From positions 372,001 through 436,000 of the forward strand of contig JADNRZ010000015.1 of NCBI GenBank assembly GCA_015501605.1: a stretch of 64,000 nucleotides of DNA, in the 5' to 3' direction. Positions 31,324 to 43,757 of this stretch are shown one piece after another. A program made the position numbers and the translations under genes. Position 1 is the stretch's first letter, and every line of letters begins with the position of its first letter. This stretch comes from Panaeolus papilionaceus (Eukaryota; Basidiomycota; Agaricomycetes; Agaricales). Under the pieces are notes generated by a model. It searched no databases and was not told the DNA's origin. It saw nothing but the letters and a program-made list of their open reading frames with translations.

Positions 31324-34068
31324 ATGTCGATCCCTGTTCAGATTCCATCTTCAACTAGCAATATACGTCCAGTATCACCTCCACATATACTGCCAAATCC
31401 AGACTCTGCATGGTCAAGAAGTCCATCTTCCCTCAGTCAGTATCAATGCCAAAGTTTTATACTAGTTGGCTCAAACATTTGACTTTAGGACAACTGTCTT
31501 CGCCAAGTGCTCCAACCCCTCCAAGGGGAGTGAAGGACAATGACCAAAATGCTACATACTTCCCACGGACTCCAACAAAGGGGAGATTGCCTGATTCGGG
31601 GATGCAATCCGCATTTGGCAACAATAATTTCCCAACCCCACCTGGACCAAACCACCATAATTACACCAGCATTTTCTCCTCCTCCTTAAACAATGGCAAG
31701 GTTCGCGCGCTTATCACAATGCTTGCTATACATAAATAACAACCCAGAATATTTTATAAGGTTAAGGATACCCCTACTGCACCCAATATGATGGAGATGC
31801 AACTAATCTCCCCATCCTCCGAGGTGGCCCAACCTGGCTCCAATACCGGCACTCAGGACCTCGTCGCGGCGCTAAACAACTGCTTTTCAGGAAATGACCT
31901 ATCACCAAATAGTCAAATTGACCTAGATAATATTCAGTTTTTTCAATCACCGCGTTCCTCGAAGTCTTCCCCCACACTTTTTCGAACAGTAATAAATCCA
32001 AGCCAAAAAAATCACTCTCACTTCATCCCATATAAACCCGTAGCATCAGCAGCTCCAGAAAGGTTTAATACCACGCTCAATACCGCGAGCCACCATGACG
32101 CTCACCCTCCAGATACTCTACCATCCCCCAACGACTCTCGACGCTCCAGCCTATCAGATGCATCTTTTGGCTCAGCTGTTCAGCTCGAAGAAGACACGTA
32201 CCAACTTGAAACGGACGAGGGTATTGTGGAATTTACTGAGGTGGAAGTCGCTCCAGTCACTGCATGGCGCGTCGAAGCAGTGTCTGAAGAACAGCAGAGG
32301 CGGGAGGCAATCTTCAACACGAGCTTTCTTCGACAGTCGCTAGCTACACTTCCGATACCTACAGAGGACGCTACTGTGCCCAAATTTGGCGCCATGCCTT
32401 ACGAGCCTACTTCAAATCGCTCTGATCGTTTAATCGACGAGCTGTTTGGTCCAGGAGATCCTAAGCGGGGAAAGACATGGTTTGCTCCCAAGGTAGGTTA
32501 ACTTTAATCTGATGCACTATCACTAGTCGTGTTACTGAAATGCAATCGAATAGTTCCGCACCAATAAAGCAACGTTTTCTTCTGCTAGCAGCGTCGCAGA
32601 AGATCTCAGTGACATGTTGCCATTGGAAGACGTTGCTGATGTGGAGGACGAAAGCCCCCCAGACTCTCTAGCTGAAGGCATGTTATCTGATGAGGAACCT
32701 GGGGCTACGATGTCAGGTGCTTCCTCTGCATCTGTCGCGGGAGAGCTGCTGCAAGGTTGGGAGTCAGATTCAATAGGTGATGCAGCCAGCCAGATACCAG
32801 ATTCGAGCCCGCATGTTCCAACTGAAGATGACTTTGGTATTGTGGGCGAAATATCAACCCGTCTCCTCGAGGACGTAAGAAAATCCTTAACAGAGCCAGG
32901 TGATCAGCCAGAAGATCCTGAAGAAGTCAATGCCGAAATGGATGTCGAACTCCATCTCTTGTGTCCACAACCTGAATCCTTTCTCGAGGCGCCATCTCAA
33001 CACTCACCGTCACCAAAACCAATCTCCCCTTCTCCAGTACCTGATATATCTCCCCAGAATCAAGGAATCCCAAGCTCAAATCCCGTGCTCTCTTTTGGTC
33101 AACCCCACTTGCTTGGTCCCTACTCTGCTCCTCTGACCCCAGCAGAATTTTTCGGTCTTGGTCGAACTGATGATATGGAGGAACCCCTTGCACCAACGAC
33201 GGAAATAGAGGAGGTGTTGGAAGATCCTGTTCTGCCCAGTGTTGTTGATGTCGAGCAACCATCCACAGTAACCCAATCAGCCACAGCCCAAAATGATGTC
33301 GTTCCGAAGTCCCAAAGCCCAACATCCCACAGCCCAACCCTAAATGTCTCGTCTTCGGGACAAACAACCGAGCACAAATCACGCCTACACTGGTCTTCTC
33401 TTCAGCTCACCATATTTGACACAGAGTCCTCAGCATGGTCAGAGGAAAACCTAGCAGCGCTTCGGGAGAGGTTTGGAACCTTTGACGAGCTGAATGAAGA
33501 CGAGACGGAGCCAAAGATCGGTTTACGCCCAACAATCCCTTCGGACGATGAAGATGTTTGGTACGAGTTCAGCGAAGAACGAGAAGGGATCGAACTTGGC
33601 TCCGATCAGGAGGAGGTCACGGTGCCGCTCTTCCTTCCTTCTGATTCAGAATCAGAGTCGGACAAAGAAGTGCTCAAAGTTTCAGAAGACGGGTTGCTTA
33701 TACCCTCTGTGGCGACGCTATCAATGGCCAGCTCGACGCACACACCTTCCAAACGGAGACGGAGAAGGTCTAGCGAGCAAACAGACGCGGAGAAACTCAA
33801 TGTACCTGCCTCCTCTGCTTCATCACGACGAAGCAAGACTGGAAATCGTCGAGGTTTTCCTCAGCCATATTCCAGCCAAGTTGCAATGGATATTGAGTCT
33901 GAAGAAGACCAATTACGAGAAGACACGCCCACACCTCCCTCAAAGATGGGCACACCTCCGAGAAAACGGAAAAAACTTACACAATCTACGGCATCCAATT
34001 CCAATACTCCTACTAGATCATCGACCAGACATCAGCCCAAATCCAATAATCATGACAATAAAAAATAG
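31324..34068 (+). CDS. Large low-complexity acidic protein, unknown function
   Basis: Four exons, 31324-31435, 31489-31700, 31761-32492 and 32554-34068, sum to an exact frame of 856 residues starting MSIPVQIPSSTSNIRP. The chain is rich in Ser, Pro, Glu and Asp and largely disordered by eye. It has Ser/Pro clusters (possible kinase sites), a short folded-looking part near SDRLIDELFGPGDPKRGKTW, and acidic runs (DDEDVWYEFSEE, SDSESESDKE). Basic stretches with KRRRRR and PPRKRKK near the C-terminus look like nuclear localisation signals. This suggests a nuclear regulatory or cell-cycle scaffold role, but I recognise no domain and give no name. It converges on the hydrolase cluster to the right. 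Confidence 0.7.
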
Positions 34069-34413
34069 CTATTATCATCTCTGCCAACACGTAGACGTCC
34101 TCACTCCAATCACCATTTTCCTATACCTAATTTTAATTCCTTAGTTCTGTGATACATTCCTTGTCCCATACGCATACCTCAGGACCTTGTTTCAAATTGC
34201 TTTGTCGGGTGCACGCCACCCTCGCTTTTTGCATTCGCTTGCTATCTTGTAATTATAGTTGCATCAAATTCATCCGGACCATGTTTCGCCATGAGTCCAA
34301 TTCACATTCCTTCCTATTGCGTCGTCACTATAGCATTTTCACTTATATATCATCACACTTGTTGCGTTGTCCAATTGTATAACAACATTTTCGTTCACTA
34401 CCAAAATTCACCG

Positions 34414-36814
34414 TCAGATTGCCCCTCTGAACATGTGTGGACGAAACAGGGTCTTCTTTTTAAGTACCTGGGCCACATCATAGATGTCTTTGCCCTCCGC
34501 AGCCAAGGAAGAGATGAGTGCGCGTGTTGCCTTGTTTGATGAAATATGATCTGGGAAAATGGGATCCTCGGGAGAGCAGACAGTACCGGGAACAGGAAGT
34601 GTTCCGTTAGCAAAGTAGCTGCGAATGTGAGTCAATATGCAAACGATGGCGCATTGAGGGAACAATGCTGCATGGGCGTTAGTATAGTACGTTTGAAGAA
34701 TTGAAGACGAATAAAGAGAACGCACTCCTGCACTGTCTTGAGTAAGCAGAACTAAATCAGTGAAGCTGGCTGCCATTTTTCTAGCCCTGTTCACGCAGAG
34801 AGATTGTCAGACATATTGCAGGAAGATTTTGAGGAGATGGCACTCGTCCTGAGATCGGTGTTACAGGGTCTACACAAAAAGGATGAGGATATACATGGAC
34901 GATAGCAGAATTTCAAACTTTACCTGCCGTGTTTCCGACGACGAGAATAGGATAACTCGTGGTTGCATTGCAACGGCCTAAAATTTGAACGTCAGAGATA
35001 TCAGCATTGAATCCTCACTATATCCAGACCTCTGAAGTTTGTGTTTTCGAACTTGGGCCAGCCACTAAAAAACACGGGGTTGGCTTATGAGGAGTGGAGC
35101 GGAAAGAGAAGGACAACAACGCACATGCAACCCAATCTATTGTGAGCCCAAAAAGGTCCCCACAAAGGCGACTGTTTCTTCATCATTGCAAAGTATTTCT
35201 GTGTTGACTCTAAGTCATTTGGAATCCCTGGGCCATCGTTCTGTCTGGGAATCATGTACATTATTGAAAGGCGCATGCGCGGGGCACTCAAGGGTTCCAC
35301 CTATTCCGCTCATAATGAGGATGAGAGATCCATCCCCGCGTGAAAAGGCAACATAGGCTTCCGCGAGTGTTGCGAAGCTATCGTAGGGACTGTACAGCGC
35401 TATGAACGTTGTACGTAGCAAGAGGTCTATATCAATGACCCCATGCACTCCTGATTGCGCCACGGAGACAGGATATTGCTTGACGTGCTCGAAGAGCTTG
35501 TTCGTGTTCTGACGGATAGCCTTAGGAGTGGGTGCCCAGAAAGCACAGCTTGGTTTTCCTGCCTTATGACAGGCAAGTATGAATGCATCAATACCCTTGT
35601 CCGTGTCAACGAGACTTGTGGCCCACATAGCTGGAAAGACAACCAAGTGAGATGTTGATGCGTCAAGGTGTAAATGGCTTACTCACTCGAGTAGTAGTCC
35701 TCGGTGTCTGGAACACCGTCAATAACAAGGCGCTCGACTTTATCCTGTCAAAAGAATCAATGATAGGCCCTACAAGCCGTCGAATATGGTTACTGGGAAC
35801 ATCGCAGCAAAAGTCGAACCAAGCACGGATCCATATCTATGTGCCAATGAGGAGAGTGCGTCAATTTTGATGTCGCCAATTTGCGGCCTGCAAGGCTGTG
35901 AGAGATTGTCACTTACGAAAGCCCCCAATACTGAAGCTTTTCTCTCCCGTAAGCCTTCAGTATACTCAATATATCCCTCGCTGTCTGATCCGTATTGATA
36001 TACCTCAACGTGCCATCATCGTTTCTTGCGCAATGGCATTGATTACTTTCGTGGTGGCCCAAAGCCGTGCGGTGTTGTCGTCTTTGATAGCGATGGGTTT
36101 ATCCGAGTACCAGGCAAGACGTTCAAAGTTGGACTTGAAAAATGAAGCGCGAGGTACTGATGACCCAATACCTTCGACATACGAAATTATTAACCCGTTA
36201 GTCATTGCTATACACGAGTAAACCAGAACGCATACCTCGAGGATCAAAAGAGACAAGGTCAAATTGTGTCCCAACAATTGTAGTAAACAAATCAGATCCT
36301 GTGGCTATGAGTTCAACCCCACCACCACCTGGCCCTCCTGGGTTGAAAAGGATGGGGCCTTTATAGTCTGGATGATTAGGTCCGAGAGATGATGCCTTCC
36401 GAATGACTGCTATTGCTGCTTGACCTTTATTTCCAGGATTATAGTGATCCATGGGTACCTATGTGCATGTCAGACCTATCATGATAGTGGTTAGAAAAAC
36501 AATCTTACTGATAGTCTTGCACACTCCGTCCCGTTGAAACATGGGTGCCAGTCAAGACTTGAACTTGGTGTTATCTGTCAGATGAGGTCAAATCATGAGC
36601 TGTTGTCTATGCAAAAGATAATCAGTCGCACAGTTGACCAGTCAAAGGTGTCAACAGATTGAGCAGCAGGTGCACCGATTCCATTGGGTCTTGCGGATGC
36701 CAGGGAATGCCCATCCAAAGGCGTTGCTGATGTATAATGCAGGTTGGTCGAGAAAAAGATGCCGCATAAAGCAAAGATCAACAACGAAGACATTGCAATT
36801 GTGCGGGGTGGCAT
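34414..36814 (-). pseudogene. Alpha/beta hydrolase with TAP-like domain, copy 1 (broken)
   Basis: Recognisable from the signal peptide (IAMSSLLIFALCGIFFSTNL) through NPGGPGGGG, FDLVSFDPRG and a YWG nucleophile region to the C-terminus HMFRGAI. Two frame breaks are visible by comparison with copies 2 and 3. One base is missing near 36019, where the other copies read NDDG but this frame runs MMAR and stop. About eleven bases are missing near 35243, where the ICND segment should be and the frame stops at RWPRDSK. Both lie inside exons. The catalytic parts are otherwise preserved, so the damage is recent or the gene is under relaxed selection. Copies 1-3 are most alike and form a subgroup. Confidence 0.75.
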
Positions 36815-37822
36815 GTTGACTGGGTTTGACGCACTTGTGGTGCGGTTAACTCAGGAAAAGGGGGAAGAAGACGGGTGAATGAGTACAATAGATGAGCAGT
36901 TTTATACTATTGACATCCTGCGTCGAAGTGAGTAGAAGCGAGGATTTGCAGAGCTTATGACCCTTGGATCGCGGCAGGTTTGTCACGACGCAGCAAGCGG
37001 CTGGATCATAGATAGAGATTAGCATATACCAAGTAACCTTTCCTTCCGTAGATCCAGTTAGAGCTAGAGTAACAATCAACCAAGATTCAAGTTCGAGGCA
37101 GAGCGGTAGTTGGACAGAGCCGGCGTACAGTGCATGGGTCAGAAATTGCCAGAAAGGGCAAGGGGCGAATGCGATCTGGAATGGCCAGTCATTACTGATA
37201 GTTTCAATAACGCATTTCATGCTCTGCTAGCAATGAGTGATGTACATTTGCATCATCTTAGTTCAGGGCACACGACAGGGGACGAGAGACCGAAAGTGCG
37301 GCGGTACATTTGATAAAGGAGTTCTGGATGAATCCCAACACGTACGACTAGTTTTTGGCTGTCCCAAAACATAGCACGTTATTTCTCTAATCAATAAAAA
37401 ATGGAGATAGACAATCGAAGTACCTGCAACTTTCACAACGGCTTTAGCATTTGTGCTCGCGTAAAGTATTCGTGTGCCAGTCGCACCGGAAAGTCAGTGA
37501 AAGAGGGACACATCACGTATTAAATGTTTTAAAAGTAAACAAATCGGATTTAATTGCATTCTGACGCCATAATAGCGCAGCGCTGACTGCGGGTGGTGGG
37601 TCATGGATGCATGATGATGGTAATTGGACAACCTCGGTTTAGGTTGGTGTTTGTTGACTTGATTTAGTGTTCGGAGTTGTCCCACGATAATGATGGCTTG
37701 TTTGCGTCGGCTCGGAAAGTTGGTCATGAATCGATACAAACTCTCGAGGGGAGGGATGTTCAATAATTATTAAATATGGATAAATGTCAACGGACAGCCC
37801 TTCCAGCAATTGAACGACCACT
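36815..37822. other. Intergenic stretch between hydrolase copies 1 and 2
   Basis: About 1 kb. Besides the copy 1 promoter I see no supported gene; short open frames such as 37220-36846 (-) show no family motif. Confidence 0.4.
36901..36906 (-). promoter_or_regulatory. TATA-like element of hydrolase copy 1
   Basis: TATAAA on the minus strand about 90 bases upstream of the ATG. Each cluster member has such an element at 45-170 bases. Confidence 0.4.
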
Positions 37823-40134
37823 TCACCAGTTGGTCATAGAAAATCGGAAAAGGCCTATCTTACTGAGCTCCTGAATGGCATCATAGATACCCTGCTCTTC
37901 CCGCGATAAAAAAGTAAGCAGCCTTTTTTCCTGTTTGATTGTCGAGTCGTGGCCGGGAAAGACGGAGGTGTCGATGGGGCAAACCGTTCCAGGCTCAGGC
38001 AAGGTCCCGTTGAGAAAGTAATGACGAATGTAAGATTGCGTGCAAACAGACGGCGCACTGGTGGAACAGTGCTGTAATAGTCATTGCATAAGCCATGTTA
38101 CCGATTGTAGTTGGAGAGTCACTTACCCCTAAGCTATCTTGGGTCAGGACGACTGAACCACTGAAGCCTGCCAACATCTTATATGCCCTAATACGAGTAA
38201 AGCACCTGAGATAAAGCAGGTTGAACAGAGTCGAGATCAACTAACCCTGAGATGGGTGAAGCGGGATCTAGAAAAGCATAATGAGAACAACAACGACCGA
38301 ACATGAAAATCGAACACTAACCCCCCGAGTTCCCTACAAGGAGAATCGGATGGCTCACATTGAAAGGACCTCTAAATATTGTTCTTGGATTTTGAGGCCA
38401 ATCCCTGAAATAATCAGGTTCAAACGGGTTACCACAAAGGAATGAATGAACTTACATGCACGTCAGCCAATTATAAGCCCAGATAGGTCCCCGATCCCGA
38501 GCCGACTCCAGATCACTCGGGATTCGCACTTTATCGTTGCACACGATGACAGTTTGAGAATCACGGACTGGGTTCAAGGGATCATCAGCGGGACACTCAA
38601 GAGCATCATGAACCCCAGCCATCGTAAGAATGAGAGATCCATCTCCTTGTGCTAGTGCTGCATATGCTTCTGCGAGACGTGGAAAGTCTTGATATGGACT
38701 AAATAGTGAACCGAAGGTGGCACCGCGAAGCAAATCAATATCGACGACACCATGTGGTCCTGCTGGACTAGACACCGATACAGGATAATGTTTGACAATG
38801 TCGAAAAGCTTTGTCTGGTTTTGACGAATGAGAGATGGAGTTGGCGCCCAGAAGGCACAGCCGGTAGGACCAGCAGCGTGACAGCTCGAAACAAAAACCT
38901 CCATGGCTGCATCCATAGTAGTAAAGTTCTTTGACCGTGATGCTGAAGACAGTGTTAAATTACGTTTGAAAGTTCAATCTAATTAGTAGGCCTACCTGCA
39001 TAGTAGGCTTCGGCGTCTAGGACGCCATCAAAAACAAGCCTTTCGATCTTATCCTACAATGGTGACGCATGATGAGCCAAGCCTTGGTAACGAAGGGTTG
39101 GATGGCTTACAGGGAACATTGCAGCAAAGGTTGCTCCTAAAACAGTGCCGTAGCTGGCCGCAAAAATACCTTTTCAGTGACTACAAACAAAGTATTTATT
39201 TTTTAAAAAAAATGCTCACGACAGTCCCCAATATTGTAACTTCTCTCTCCCATAAGCATGGATAATGCTCAACATATCATTTGCTGTTTGGTATGTGTTT
39301 ATGAAACTCAACGATCCGTTATCATTCTGCCGTGCCATGGCGTTGGTAACTTTGATTTTCGCCCAGACATTTCCGATGTTTGCATTTGTAACAGCATCCG
39401 GCCTTGTGTCCAACATAAGACGTTCAAAGCCAGATTTGTAGATGGAGGCGTGTGGTAGAGAGGCCCCAACGCCTGCGGAAAAACGACATTTGAATTAATT
39501 TAAACATAGTAAACTGGATAACTCACCCCGAGGGTCAAAGGACACCAAGTCGAACTGGGGTCCAACGATGGCAGCGAACGAATTGCCACCTGAAGCTATG
39601 AGCTCAATTCCGCTCTCCCCAGGTCCACCGGGATTAAAGAGGATAGGTCCCCTATAGTCTGGATGATTTGATCCAAGAGGGGACACTTTGCGGATCAGGG
39701 AAATGACGGCCTGTCGCCCAGAATTTGGATTGTCGTGATCCAAGGGTACCTGCGCGAGTCATCCAAGTTCGATCTTAGCATGCCAAGGTTTCTGGGGAAT
39801 GCCATGGTATAAGCAAACCTTACCGCTAGCTTCGCACATTCGGTTCCATTGAAGCAATTATTCCAGTTAAGCGCCGTGTTAGGGGTGACCTATACAAACA
39901 ATGGTCAGTAAAAAATCACACCCCAGATATGTATGTAAGCAGCAATCGCACGGATGACCAGTCGAATGAATTGGAGGGTTTAACACATCGCAGCAGAGTC
40001 TGACCACCATGGTCTAGTAATACGAAGGGTCTTTCAAGCGAGCTTGCAGATACATGATTTAATTTGGAGGAGATGTGTATGCCACAGAGTATAACACCCA
40101 GTGAAAGTATTCCGGGAAAATGTGGTTGCATCAT
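37823..40134 (-). CDS. Secreted alpha/beta hydrolase with TAP-like domain, copy 2
   Basis: About twelve short exons. A signal peptide (FPGILSLGVILCGIHISS) leads to the oxyanion loop FNPGGPGESG, then FDLVSFDPRG and the nucleophile elbow QYWGLSYGTVLG. The TAP-like C-terminal domain has SHPILLVGNSGDPASP (catalytic Asp) and TQDSLGHCS (catalytic His), so a Ser-Asp-His triad is present. This matches serine peptidases of family S33 (tripeptidyl-aminopeptidase type), which release short peptides outside the cell; a related esterase role cannot be excluded. Compared with copy 3, an in-frame piece of about 13 residues is missing just after SDLESA (38500 region). The C-terminus ends FRFSMTNW. No frame break was seen. 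Confidence 0.8.
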
Positions 40135-40247
40135 TGTTGGTCAAGGAGATGCCTCTCCTCAGCACAGGGATGTCGCTGTAGAACGTTGATAAAGATGGAG
40201 AGGAGGAATTGCTCTTAGCGCTGATTGAAGGAGGGACAATGTTCGAT

Positions 40248-40254
40248 TATTTAT
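40248..40254 (-). promoter_or_regulatory. TATA-like element of hydrolase copy 2
   Basis: TATAAAT on the minus strand about 115 bases upstream of the ATG at 40134. Confidence 0.4.
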
Positions 40255-40916
40255 ACGAATTATGGTCTGAAGAATTTGAGTGGAAAGTAACTGGTCTGGC
40301 ACTGCTTCGAGTCACGACATCCTCAGAGTTTCATAGCCCTTGTCATTCTCCAGAGTTAGGTCGGATTATTACCCAATACAAGGACAAGTGTGGTACAGCT
40401 CATGCAGCCGAACTACGAGAATGGGGTGAAAGTGTCAGAATACTTATGCAACTCGACAATGTAGTTGTGCAAGCCATAGGGTCGGTTTCCTGATTTGAAC
40501 CAAATTAAGTCCTAATCGGGAGGTCATGTGCCTGCGCAGTAACCCCTTTGATCGTGGTTACGACGTGGTAGCACCTGGTCGCGTCCAAGTCGCGTCGCCA
40601 TTTTTTTTGGACTGCAACAGTGCGACGATACTTGGTCTGTCAAAAAAATATAATTTTCCATGTTAGAATGTTTATGTGGTCCCTATTGCACCGATTTAGT
40701 TTCTTACTAAGAACGCACCCTTTTGACGTTGTGTCTTCTACAGAAATGATGATTGTTCTCCAGGCAGCAAGCCGGTAGATATAGCAAGTGATCAATGAGC
40801 CGGAGAATAAAATAAACATGTCTGATTTCTGACGCTACATTGACGCTGGGAACTATGTATACGAGGAATATTAATGCAGACATCCAGAGCCGCTAAAGTG
40901 TGCTCAAGAAACAAGT
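40255..40916. other. Intergenic stretch between hydrolase copies 2 and 3
   Basis: About 660 bases; one plus-strand open frame of 94 codons (40209-40493) has no recognisable motif. No gene is called. Confidence 0.4.
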
Positions 40917-43152
40917 TCACAAAGCTCCGGTGGCAAACACCGGGATGTCAATGGGGCAAACAGTACCTGTTGCAGGTAAAGTTCCATCGACGAAGTACTT
41001 GCGAATGTGTGATTGCGTGCAGGCAGACGGTGCACTGACGGAACAATGCTGCGGTCATGACTGAGTCAGTAGTGAGAGAGCTTGGATCGAAACTGGTGCG
41101 TACTCCTAGACTATCTTGGGCAAGGACAACCGAGCCGGCAAATCCCACTGACATCTTCTGAGCTCTGTATAACCGAGATTATGTTAATCGAACAGCAAAG
41201 AAGGGTCGGAGACAAACCCTGAGAGAGGTGATACTGGGTCTATAAAACATTCATACGATTATTAATCGACAGTAAATCTGAAACTTGGACGGTTCGAGAG
41301 CACTTGCCTGCCGTGTTCCCAACGAGTAAAATGGGATGGCTCGTAGTCACATTGAAGGGGCCTAATTAAGAGGGTTAGCACCTTGATGAACGGAGCGATG
41401 CGACTAGTACCTCTGAAGTTGGAATTCGGGAACTTGGGCCAATCACTGATGTCGCACAATTCGAGCAATGAAATTTGACAAAAAGAAGAAAGAACAACAT
41501 ACAGACACATCAACCCATTATAAGCCCAAACAGGTCCCCAGAGAGGCGATTGTTTCTTCATCGACGCAACATAACTCTTAGCCGATTCTAAATCACTTGG
41601 AATCTCCTTTCCATCGTTGCAGATAATGACCCTTTGAGCATCTCGAACTGGTGTGAAGGCGTTCTTGGAAGGGCACTCAAAAATATCGCTGACCCCAGCC
41701 ATGGTGAGGATGGGAGATCCGTCCCCTCGTGCAAGAGCAGCATAGGCCTGTGCAAGAACTGGGAAGTCTCGATAGGGACTGAACAATGTATTGAATGTGG
41801 TACTGAGCAGCAGGTCTATATCGACGACCCCATGTGGACCGTTCGGAGTAGACACTGAAACAGGATGGCGTGTGACATCATCGAAGAGCTTTGTCCTGTT
41901 TTGGCGAATAAGCGCTGGTGTGGGGGCCCAAAAGGCACAACCGGCGGCACCAGCCTGATGGCAGCCTGTAATAAAAGTTTCGATTCCTGTATCAATATCG
42001 ACAAAACTTTTGGCCCGCGACGCTGAAAGCGCTGTTAGCCAAGGACTCTGAAACCGAAGTCGATTTTTACACGCACATGCGTAATAAGCTTCGGCGTCTG
42101 CAACACCGTCAAGAACAACGCGCTCGACTTTATCCTAAAATTTAAATGAGCTTCGTTCTGCAAAATAAGTACGACATCACTTACTGGGAACATTGAAATA
42201 AACGTTGCTCCCAACACAGTACCATAACTAGAATAACATCATAAGTTCCTTGATCCCAAGTCAAAGTCAGCAAAAATTTAACTCACGAGAGGCCCCAATA
42301 CTGCAACTTCTCCCGACCATAAGCTTGCACAATGCTCAAAATATCCTTTGCTGTTTGATAGGTATTCATATACTTCATCGACCCGTCGTCGTTCTCCCGC
42401 GCCATCGTACTGGTCACCTTGAACTTCGCCCAAATTTGTGCAACATTTTCATCAGTAACAGCATCCACCCTTGTATCCCAAATGAGGCGCTCCAGATTTG
42501 ATTTATAAATCGAAGCTTTGGGAAGAGAGGCACCAACACCTATAGCCATGTCGACTGAACAACGCATATCGAAATCGTTCAAGAAAATGACATACCCCTT
42601 GGATCAAACGATACAATATCAAACTGGGGTCCAACAATCGAAGCAAACATGTCGGCTCCCGTAGCTATGAGCTCGATGCCACTACCCCCAGGCCCACCGG
42701 GGTTGAAAAGAATGGGACCTCGATAGTCTGGATGACCAGGCCCAAGAGGGGATGCCTTTCGAATGAGTGCCACAGCTGCCTGTTGGCCAGACGCAGGGTT
42801 ATCGTGGTCCAGAGGCACCTGTGTATATTCAATAAGCATCTCAAGCACTCTGTGAATCTGCTGTGAGAACGAATCTTACAAATAGCCTTGCGCACTCGGT
42901 CCCATTGAAGCATGCGTGCCAGGTAAGGTTCGTGCTTGGAGAGATCTGATATAGTCAATATTGCATCAGAGGGATAGAAGCAGGAATGTGCACCGATGAC
43001 CAGTCAAACGAGTCAGGGGCTTGAGCACGTCGGACTTGAACTGGGTTATCCTCAGCCAGCAATGTTGCTGGGCTCGCAGATGCACCGTTGAGGGTCGAAA
43101 AATATATACCGCAAAAAACGAGTCCCAGAAGCTGTGTGATTTGAGTAAGCAT
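40917..43152 (-). CDS. Secreted alpha/beta hydrolase with TAP-like domain, copy 3 (short C-terminus)
   Basis: Start chosen at 43152 (MLTQITQLLGLVFCGIYF) because a TATA-like element at 43195-43201 would sit almost on the alternative ATG at 43188. Motifs follow in order: PDYRGPILFNPGGPGGSG, FDIVSFDPRG, QYWGLSYGTVLG (nucleophile), SHPILLVGNTADPVSPLSG (Asp, codon split by an intron) and AQDSLGHCS (His). All triad residues are present. The protein ends at VCPIDIPVFATGAL, about 35-40 residues earlier than copies 4, 6 and 7, losing the conserved IYDAIQELS helix. That helix is outside the catalytic core, so activity is still possible. The predicted role is a secreted S33-type peptidase. Confidence 0.78.
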
Positions 43153-43194
43153 CGGTAGGTGAGATTGAAGCGACGAGAGTCTGATCAAGGACCT

Positions 43195-43201
43195 ATTTAT
43201 A
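43195..43201 (-). promoter_or_regulatory. TATA-like element of hydrolase copy 3
   Basis: TATAAAT on the minus strand about 45 bases before the chosen ATG. It decides the start codon in favour of 43152. Confidence 0.4.
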
Positions 43202-43757
43202 CGGGCGAGCCGCAGTTGTCAAAAGACAGCAGCATTCCAACCAGACTAGAATCGTATGCCTTTGTTGACTTCCACCATGCGGGCGGAGTCGCCAGCGAGA
43301 TTCATAAATGACGAGTGTATTCAACTGGATGCGCCCTCAATATCGCAGCTTCGCAGCTATGACAACATTGAATGTCCGCACTGCCTAAAAGGTAGTACCC
43401 GACAGCATCGGTGTGGAGACTTGGAGCAAAACCCGAGTTGCCACGGAATAAGGGTGCTGCGTGAAGACTCTCTCTTGCAAGGATGTATTACCGTGTCGAA
43501 GTTATGTGCTATCACCATCCACTTATATGCTGATAGACATCAGTTGCGATCCCCACCCGACGGACCACGCTCCAAAGAGTGGAATAGTGGGAGAAACAAG
43601 TAGTACCGCAATGCGAAGCACTTCAGAAATGACTCACAGCGCAGGAATAAATGTACATATATTCGATTGTAGCTGCGTTACTTAATATGCCTACGGCCAG
43701 CCCGAATATTTACTAGAAACAGTTAGGGAACTCGAGAAAGAAAAAAGGAATCATCGT
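43202..43757. other. Intergenic stretch between hydrolase copies 3 and 4
   Basis: About 560 bases. A plus-strand frame at 43256-43603 has no known motif and no second support, so it is not called. Confidence 0.4.

Noticed and set aside
40209..40493. 94-codon plus-strand ORF beside copy 2
   Set aside because: It overlaps the promoter region of copy 2 and has no known motif.
43256..43603. 115-codon plus-strand frame between hydrolase copies
   Set aside because: No motif, no promoter evidence, and it lies in the 5' flank of copy 3.
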